Shown here: positions 1-4,633 of the stretch, one piece after another
Layout: the number at the start of each line of letters is the position of its first letter
How positions within the stretch are numbered: position 1 is the stretch's first letter
Source of the DNA: Candidatus Sulfopaludibacter sp. SbA3
Lineage (GTDB): Bacteria > Acidobacteriota > Terriglobia > Bryobacterales > Bryobacteraceae
Reading direction: 5' to 3'
Assembly (NCBI GenBank): GCA_900290315.1
Contig: OKRF01000414.1
Span: 2,315-14,244, forward strand
Length of the DNA stretch: 11,930 nucleotides
The notes under the pieces: model-generated
Seen by the model: the letters and a program-made list of their open reading frames with translations, nothing else
Database searches by the model: none
What the model was told of the DNA's origin: nothing
Program-made: the position numbers and the translations under genes

Positions 1-1943
1 GAGGCCACGTAATCGGCAGTCGGATGGTGCTTTTCGTGGAGCGAAACCAGCACGTCCGCCTCCGACGCGCCCAGCACGCCGGAAGAACCGTGCAGATAGT
101 TGATGCTGCTGTAGGGCAGCCCGATGTTGTCGAGAATATTATCCAGCTCGTTTGCCGGGACCACGCGGCGGATGCTGCGTTCCACCAGATCACAGAGCCG
201 CGCGGTCTCTTCGATGCGCGTGCCGGTCTTGGCGCGAACGTGGAGCAGGAATTGGCCATTATCGGTCGCGGGGAAAAAGTCCTGGCCAAGCCATGGAATC
301 AGCATCGCGCCCGAGAGGCACGAAACTAGAAAACAGGGAATGAATATAACGCGCCAGCGAACCAGCGTCTCGAGCAGGGCGCGGTAGCCACCGCGAAGCC
401 GTTCGAATCCGTGCTCAAACGCGCGCTGAAACAGAACCAGAGGATTTCGCGAACGGCTTTCTCCAGGAGCCGGCGGTTTCAACAGATACAGCGCCAGAGT
501 AGGAACCAGCGTCCTGGACAGAAGATAAGAAGCGATCATGGCGAAGACCACCGCTTCGGCCAGAGGGACAAACAAGAACTTCGGCACCCCTGTCAGGAAG
601 AACATCGGCAGGAACACAATGCAGATACTGAGCGTCGATACCAACGCAGGGACCGCGATCTGCGACGCGCCGTCCAGAATCGCCGTTCTGATTTCCTTGC
701 CTTCCTCCAAGTTTCGATTGGTGTTTTCGATTTCAACGGTGGCATCGTCGACGAGGATACCGACGGCGAGCGCCAAGCCACCGAGAGTCATGATGTTGAT
801 GGTCTGCCCGAGGGCGCTCAGCACCAGGATGGAAGACAGAATCGCGAGCGGGATAGAGACCGCGATAATGACCGTGCTGCGCCAGCTTCCGAGGAACAGC
901 AGGATCATGGCGCCTGTCAGGCACGCGGCAATCATCGCTTCGCGGACTACGCCGCTAATGGCGCCGCGCACAAAGATAGACTGGTCCGCCAGGGGTCGAA
1001 TCTTCAATTGTGGTGGCAACGTCTGTTGAACCCGTGGCAACAACGCCTTAATCCCTGATACGACGTCCAGCGTGGAAGCGTTGCCGCCCTTCAACACCGT
1101 GACCAGCACCCCGCGCCGGCCGTCTTGCCGCACGATATTGGTTTGCGGAGCGAAGCCATCGCGGACGTGGGCGACGTCTCGCAGATACATGGTGGAATTG
1201 CCGACCACCTTTATCGGCAGGTCATTCAGTTTGTCCACTTCGGTGGGGCTGGCATTCATATCGACGTCATATTCGAATTGGTCGATCTTAACCGTTCCGG
1301 AAGGCAATACCAGGTCTTGTAACGCCAGGGTGCTCGTCACGTCGGTGGCCGACAGCCCTTTCGATTGCAGCAGAGCGGGGCTCAGATCGACCACGATCTC
1401 GCGCTGCTTGCCGCCATACGGGTATGGAATGGATGCCCCGGGCACGGTGACGAGCTGGGTTCGCAAGAAGTTCAGGCCAATATCGTTGAGGTCCTGCTCG
1501 GCCAGGCCGGAAAGCGCCAGTTGCAGGATGGGAACCGAGGAAGCGCTGAAATTAAAGATAAGCGGCGGCTGCGTACCTTGCGGCATCTGACGCAGAATCG
1601 ATTGCGAGACCGCGGTCACCTCGGCGGTAGCATTGTCCAGACTCGCGTTTGGCTGCAAATAAACCTTGACGAACGCCTGGCCGTCGATGGTGACGGATTC
1701 AATATGCTCGATGTTGTCCACCAGCGTTGTCAGAACGCGCTCAAACACTGTTGTAATGCGGCCCTCCATCTCTTGCGGATTGAGCCCGGTATACTGCCAT
1801 GCCACCGCGATCACCGGGATGTTGATGTTGGGGAAGATGTCCGTTGGGGTCCGGGAAATCACCACCGGCGCGAGCATCGCGATGAGCAGCGCAACTACGA
1901 TGAAGGTGTAAGGTCTATTGAGAGCAAGTCTGACGATCCACAT
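1..1943 (-). CDS. RND family efflux pump, inner-membrane permease (HAE-1/AcrB type), partial: C-terminus beyond the left edge
   Basis: I translated this gene on the minus strand from ATG 1943-1941. The frame stays open to base 1, giving about 647 residues of an expected 1000-1100. It begins MWIVRLALNRPYTFIVV, the usual cytoplasmic start and first membrane helix of AcrB-type permeases. The porter region follows, then TM2-TM6. The TM4 motif GILVDDATVEIEN places Asp399 and Asp400 where AcrB has its proton-relay pair Asp407/Asp408. The double Asp favours a drug/hydrophobe exporter over a CzcA-type metal pump. These proteins form trimers in the inner membrane and work with a periplasmic adaptor and an outer-membrane channel; neither partner lies in the window. 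A weak Shine-Dalgarno (AGG) sits 8 nt before the ATG. The gene is divergent from the reductase at 2166 and shows no functional tie to it. Family certain; substrate unknown. Confidence 0.95.
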   Translation of the reverse strand, partial: MWIVRLALNRPYTFIVVALLIAMLAPVVISRTPTDIFPNINIPVIAVAWQYTGLNPQEMEGRITTVFERVLTTLVDNIEHIESVTIDGQAFVKVYLQPNASLDNATAEVTAVSQSILRQMPQGTQPPLIFNFSASSVPILQLALSGLAEQDLNDIGLNFLRTQLVTVPGASIPYPYGGKQREIVVDLSPALLQSKGLSATDVTSTLALQDLVLPSGTVKIDQFEYDVDMNASPTEVDKLNDLPIKVVGNSTMYLRDVAHVRDGFAPQTNIVRQDGRRGVLVTVLKGGNASTLDVVSGIKALLPRVQQTLPPQLKIRPLADQSIFVRGAISGVVREAMIAACLTGAMILLFLGSWRSTVIIAVSIPLAILSSILVLSALGQTINIMTLGGLALAVGILVDDATVEIENTNRNLEEGKEIRTAILDGASQIAVPALVSTLSICIVFLPMFFLTGVPKFLFVPLAEAVVFAMIASYLLSRTLVPTLALYLLKPPAPGESRSRNPLVLFQRAFEHGFERLRGGYRALLETLVRWRVIFIPCFLVSCLSGAMLIPWLGQDFFPATDNGQFLLHVRAKTGTRIEETARLCDLVERSIRRVVPANELDNILDNIGLPYSSINYLHGSSGVLGASEADVLVSLHEKHHPTADYVA

Positions 1944-2165
1944 AATCTGCCTGACTCTCTGAATTGCAAACGCCCCACCAACGGCCCAACGCTTTCATAT
2001 CAACAACTAACGCGCGGATGTCGGGGATGCGTGTCGCTGACACGTCGTCTCCCGACCGGCGGGCGACCCCGATTGGACCCGAATGCCGGTTTCGTGGTTG
2101 CTTTTGCCCCACAATTGCGACGCAGAGAGGGTTGGCAACGCACGTGCATTCATGCAGGTTGAGTT
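1944..2165. promoter_or_regulatory. Divergent intergenic region between the RND pump and the reductase operon
   Basis: These 222 bp must carry the start signals of both divergent units. I see no convincing sigma-70 -35/-10 pair on either strand. Visible structure includes a short hairpin at 2030-2044 (CGTGTC, 3-nt loop, GACACG), a GCACGTGC palindrome at 2140-2147, and an inverted repeat TGCAT-TC-ATGCA at 2145-2156, just before the reductase start. I see no small gene with a credible family match. Confidence 0.5.
2140..2156. promoter_or_regulatory. Overlapping palindromes immediately upstream of the reductase start
   Basis: GCACGTGC (2140-2147) is a perfect 8-bp palindrome. It overlaps TGCAT-TC-ATGCA (2145-2156), a perfect 5-bp inverted repeat with a 2-nt centre. 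The block ends 9 nt before ATG 2166, against the ribosome-binding stretch AGGTTGAG (2156-2163). The position would suit a repressor site, but the repeats are short and no regulator gene is nearby, so this is only a candidate. Confidence 0.3.
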
Positions 2166-3089
2166 ATGACACCTCTTAAGAAAATCACTAAGAATCATCG
2201 ACTGGGGTTCATCGGCCTCGGACACCTCGGGTCGCCGATGGCGCGCCGGCTCCTGGCCGCGGGCTTCCCGATGGTCGTCAGCAATCGCGACCCTAATAAG
2301 ACAACTGCATTCGCTGCTCTCGGCGCCGAAGTGGCGCGAGATCCGGGCGAACTGGCTACCCAGGTCGATGTAGTGCTGTCCTGCGTGCCGGACGGCGCCG
2401 CCGTAGAGACTGTGTACCTGGGCCCGGACGGCGTCCTGCGAAACGCCAAACCCGGCACGCTGGTTATCGAAATGAGCACGGTTGCTCCGGACACCTCTCA
2501 GAAGCTGAATCGGGTTGCCCGTGAGCTGAGGATTTCCGTAGTGGATGTTGCCGTCTCCGGCAGTGCTCCAGCCGCTGAGGCTGGGACGTTGACGCTTCTG
2601 GGGGGAGGCGACCGCCAGGACTTCGACGCGGCCGAAGCGATTTTCGGAGCGATCGCGAAACAGTGGTTCTATATGGGCCCGAGCGGCAGCGGCGTGGCTA
2701 TGAAACTGGTGGTGAACACCCTATTAGGCACTGGCATGCAAGCCGTCGCCGAGTCTGTCGCGCTGGGTGAAGCGCTAGGCCTGCCGCGCGATCTGCTGTT
2801 CGATACACTCGCCAAAACTGCCGTCGTCTCGCCCGTGCAGGCCGGTAAGCTCGGCAGCACGAAGCGCCGCGACTATACGCCTCAGTTTCCGATTCGCCTG
2901 ATGAAAAAGGATTTCGGACTGGCTCTGAGCGCCGCAACGCGCGTGGGCCTTTCTCTGCCTGCCGCAGAGGCCGCGGCCGCAGTCAACGCCGCGGAAACAG
3001 CGAACGGAGGCGAAGAAGATTTCTCGGCGGTGGTCCGCTGGATGGAACGGCAGGTTGTCGCCGAGAACTCTGTGCCGCCGGCTGCATAG
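2166..3089 (+). CDS. NAD(P)-dependent beta-hydroxyacid dehydrogenase/reductase (3-hydroxyisobutyrate dehydrogenase superfamily)
   Basis: The 307-residue product has the normal length of the family. This family reversibly oxidises beta-hydroxyacids or reduces semialdehydes such as tartronate or succinate semialdehyde in the cytoplasm. An N-terminal Rossmann fold starts with GFIGLGHLGSPMA (residues 14-26). The substrate-binding segment DVAVSGSAPAAEAGTL (127-142) matches the family's DxPVSGG loop, except that the last Gly is Ser133. The catalytic Lys is Lys180 in GSGVAMKLVVN, with Asn184 one turn later. A C-terminal helical domain carries the conserved lysine-aspartate pair in MKKDFGLAL (246-254). 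The start is the only Met before the Rossmann motif, preceded by AGGTTGAG. It leads a three-gene unit: its TAG stop is embedded in the ribosome-binding site of the next gene. The substrate cannot be read from sequence. GarR/GlxR-like, GHB dehydrogenase-like and imine-reductase-like roles are all open. Confidence 0.9.
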   Translation: MTPLKKITKNHRLGFIGLGHLGSPMARRLLAAGFPMVVSNRDPNKTTAFAALGAEVARDPGELATQVDVVLSCVPDGAAVETVYLGPDGVLRNAKPGTLVIEMSTVAPDTSQKLNRVARELRISVVDVAVSGSAPAAEAGTLTLLGGGDRQDFDAAEAIFGAIAKQWFYMGPSGSGVAMKLVVNTLLGTGMQAVAESVALGEALGLPRDLLFDTLAKTAVVSPVQAGKLGSTKRRDYTPQFPIRLMKKDFGLALSAATRVGLSLPAAEAAAAVNAAETANGGEEDFSAVVRWMERQVVAENSVPPAA

Positions 3090-3092
3090 GAG
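3088..3092 (+). promoter_or_regulatory. Ribosome-binding site of the DoxX gene, overlapping the preceding stop
   Basis: AGGAG lies 7 nt before ATG 3100 and shares bases with the TAG stop (3087-3089) of the reductase gene. It fixes the DoxX start at 3100 and rules out an in-frame ATG at 3055 inside the reductase. The arrangement suggests translational coupling. Confidence 0.75.
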
Positions 3093-3099
3093 CAAATCA

Positions 3100-3546
3100 A
3101 TGATATCGAATCTATTTTCGACCGATCCCGATTGGACCCTCGCCGCCATCCGCATCACCTTGGGAGTGGTTTTCTTTGCGCACGGCGCACAGAAGGTCTT
3201 CGGCTGGTTTGGCGGCGCCGGCCTGCAGGGAACCCTGCGCACGATGCACGACCATCTTCACCTTCCGGTGCCTGTGGCCTTCCTGGCGGTAATGTCGGAA
3301 TTCCTTGGCGGTGCCGGCCTTATCGTGGGCTTATTGAGCCGCGTGGCAGCGATCGGAATCTGCGCCACCATGTTGTCGGCGATCGTGATGGTGCACGGCC
3401 GTTACGGTCTTTTCATGAACTGGTTTGGGGATCGCAAGGGCAACGGCATCGAGTACCACCTGCTGGCCATGGCCCTGGCGATCGCAATTGTAGTACGGGG
3501 CGCCGGCGCACTGTCGCTGGATCGCCTTTTATATATGTGGCAATAG
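3100..3546 (+). CDS. DoxX family integral membrane protein
   Basis: The product has 148 residues and four likely membrane helices (about 12-32, 57-78, 82-100, 117-136). The first helix ends in FFAHGAQKVFGWFGG (25-39), the hallmark of DoxX/DoxD-like proteins. A second conserved region, MSEFLGGAGLIVGLLSR (65-81), follows. A short loop with NWFGDRKGNGIEYH (107-120) precedes the last helix; many DoxX proteins carry an equivalent NGxEY-type loop. DoxX members sit in the cytoplasmic membrane. Some are linked to quinone-dependent redox or to thiol and oxidative stress, but most, including this subgroup, have no proven activity. It is sandwiched between two NAD(P)-type oxidoreductases with 10 and 12 nt spacers, so co-expression is almost certain. 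A role in redox or reactive-carbonyl defence is a guess from that context. Confidence 0.9.
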   Translation: MISNLFSTDPDWTLAAIRITLGVVFFAHGAQKVFGWFGGAGLQGTLRTMHDHLHLPVPVAFLAVMSEFLGGAGLIVGLLSRVAAIGICATMLSAIVMVHGRYGLFMNWFGDRKGNGIEYHLLAMALAIAIVVRGAGALSLDRLLYMWQ

Positions 3547-3549
3547 GAG
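3545..3549 (+). promoter_or_regulatory. Ribosome-binding site of the aldo/keto reductase gene, overlapping the DoxX stop
   Basis: AGGAG lies 9 nt before ATG 3559 and overlaps the TAG stop of DoxX (3544-3546). The same TAGGAG stop/ribosome-site fusion is used at the previous junction in this operon. Confidence 0.7.
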
Positions 3550-3558
3550 TATTTCAAA

Positions 3559-4551
3559 ATGAACTTACGAAAACTGGGACAGAGCGACCTGAACATTACA
3601 CCAATCGGCATTGGAGCTTGGGCCATTGGCGGCGGAAAATGGGAGTTCGCATGGGGCGCGCAGGACGATAGGGAATCCGTCACCGCCATTCACGCGGGCC
3701 TTGACCGGGGCATCAACTGGATCGATACCGCGGCGGTATACGGCCTTGGCCATTCGGAAGAAGTGGTCGGCCAGGCCGTCCGGGGGCGCAGCCAGCGGCC
3801 TTTTGTCTTCACCAAGTGCAGCCTGGTCTGGGATGAATCTCGGACCATTTCTCACAATTTGCAAGCGGCCTCCATTCGAAGGGAGGCCGAAGCTAGCCTG
3901 AAGCGATTGGGGCTCGATGCGATCGATCTCTATCAAATCCACTGGCCCGCCTGGAAGGGCAACCCGGAATCGGACTCGCCCGGGTCGATTGAAGAGGCTG
4001 TGGGCGAACTGGCGAGACTCCAGGCCGAAGGGAAGATTCGGAATATTGGGGTCTCCAACTTCAACGCCCAGCAAATGGCGCGCGCCCTCAAAGTGGCGCT
4101 CATCACTTCGCTGCAGCCGCCATATTCGCTGCTGGCTACCGAGGTCGAGGACTCAACTCTGCCGTTCGCGCACCATCACCACATCGGCGGAATCGTCTAT
4201 TCACCGATGGCCTCCGGTCTGCTGAGCGGCGGTATGACGCGCGAGCGGATTGCGGCAATGCCCGAAGACGATTGGCGAAAGAGAAGCCCGAACTTCCGGG
4301 AGCCGGCGCTCACCCGCAATTTACATCTGGTGGAAACGCTGCGCGCGATCGGGCAACGTTACAACGTGACACCTGGCGCGGTAGCAATCGCCTGGACGTT
4401 GCGAAATCCGGCGGTCACCGGGGCAATCGTCGGCGTCCGCAACGCTCAACAGGTGGACGGCGTGATCGGCGCTGCCGGGGTCGATCTTGACACTAACGAT
4501 CTGTTGGAAATCGAGCAATCCATGGCGCTGCAGACGGCGGGAGTGCGCTGA
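3559..4551 (+). CDS. Aldo/keto reductase
   Basis: The product has 330 residues, the usual length for bacterial aldo/keto reductases: cytoplasmic TIM-barrel enzymes that reduce aldehydes and ketones with NADPH. All four catalytic-tetrad residues are visible: Asp56 and Tyr61 in GINWIDTAAVYGLGHSEE, Lys86 in FVFTKCSLVW, and His128 in DLYQIHWP. The family signature GKIRNIGVSNFN (158-169) is intact. The C-terminal cofactor loop reads GAIVGVRNAQQVDG (288-301), with VGVRN-AQQ typical of AKR11-type and related bacterial enzymes. A natural run of four histidines (205-208, FAHHHHIGG) sits in the barrel. It is the last gene of the reductase-DoxX unit. The 82 bp that follow hold the palindromes upstream of the formate dehydrogenase gene, so read-through into that unit is possible. 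Substrate not predictable. Confidence 0.93.
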   Translation: MNLRKLGQSDLNITPIGIGAWAIGGGKWEFAWGAQDDRESVTAIHAGLDRGINWIDTAAVYGLGHSEEVVGQAVRGRSQRPFVFTKCSLVWDESRTISHNLQAASIRREAEASLKRLGLDAIDLYQIHWPAWKGNPESDSPGSIEEAVGELARLQAEGKIRNIGVSNFNAQQMARALKVALITSLQPPYSLLATEVEDSTLPFAHHHHIGGIVYSPMASGLLSGGMTRERIAAMPEDDWRKRSPNFREPALTRNLHLVETLRAIGQRYNVTPGAVAIAWTLRNPAVTGAIVGVRNAQQVDGVIGAAGVDLDTNDLLEIEQSMALQTAGVR

Positions 4552-4552
4552 A

Positions 4553-4572
4553 ACCGGTACTGCTGTACCGGT
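4553..4572. promoter_or_regulatory. Near-perfect 20-bp palindrome (candidate operator or RNA hairpin)
   Basis: The arms ACCGGTAC (4553-4560) and GTACCGGT (4565-4572) are perfect 8-bp inverted repeats around a TGCT centre. The palindrome starts 2 nt after the aldo/keto reductase stop. No T-run follows, so a simple intrinsic terminator is unlikely. The octamer recurs in the next palindrome (4619-4626), which favours a protein-binding site. Confidence 0.5.
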
Positions 4573-4574
4573 GC

Positions 4575-4586
4575 TTCCAGCTGGAA
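4575..4586. promoter_or_regulatory. 12-bp perfect palindrome TTCCAGCTGGAA
   Basis: This self-complementary 12-mer has no spacer and lies 2 nt after the ACCGGTAC palindrome. Together they make the first half of the spacer almost wholly palindromic. Function unknown; it could belong to the same operator region. Confidence 0.35.
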
Positions 4587-4610
4587 TCAATGATTTAGGG
4601 GCCAAAATCG

Positions 4611-4626
4611 GGTACATTGTACCGGT
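4611..4626. promoter_or_regulatory. Second GGTAC-ATT-GTACC inverted repeat with a repeated GTACCGGT octamer
   Basis: GGTAC (4611-4615) and GTACC (4619-4623) pair around ATT. The right arm extends to GTACCGGT (4619-4626), the same octamer as in the palindrome at 4553-4572. It ends 7 nt before ATG 4634 and overlaps the region where the ribosome must bind. A bound regulator, or an RNA hairpin, could therefore affect expression of the catalytic subunit. Confidence 0.45.
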
Positions 4627-4633
4627 GGTGGGT

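Noticed and set aside
411..2162. Several plus-strand open frames opposite the RND pump
   Set aside because: They are antisense shadows. The minus-strand translation gives an uninterrupted RND permease with conserved motifs, and these frames show arginine/glutamine-rich nonsense composition.
3055..3099. An earlier in-frame ATG for DoxX
   Set aside because: It lies inside the reductase gene. The AGGAG at 3088-3092 is ideally placed for ATG 3100, and the DoxX fold starts there.
2775..3242. Minus-strand open frame of 155 codons across the reductase-DoxX junction
   Set aside because: It is antisense to two recognised genes, with no ribosome site or family match.
4553..4572. Intrinsic terminator after the aldo/keto reductase
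   Set aside because: The hairpin is strong, but no T-tract follows on either strand, and the sequence recurs as a motif, which fits an operator better.
4487..4633. An upstream ATG at 4487, in frame with the formate dehydrogenase gene, adding 49 residues
   Set aside because: The extension lies partly inside the aldo/keto reductase gene and across the palindromes, has no family similarity, and the ferredoxin fold begins exactly at the ATG at 4634.
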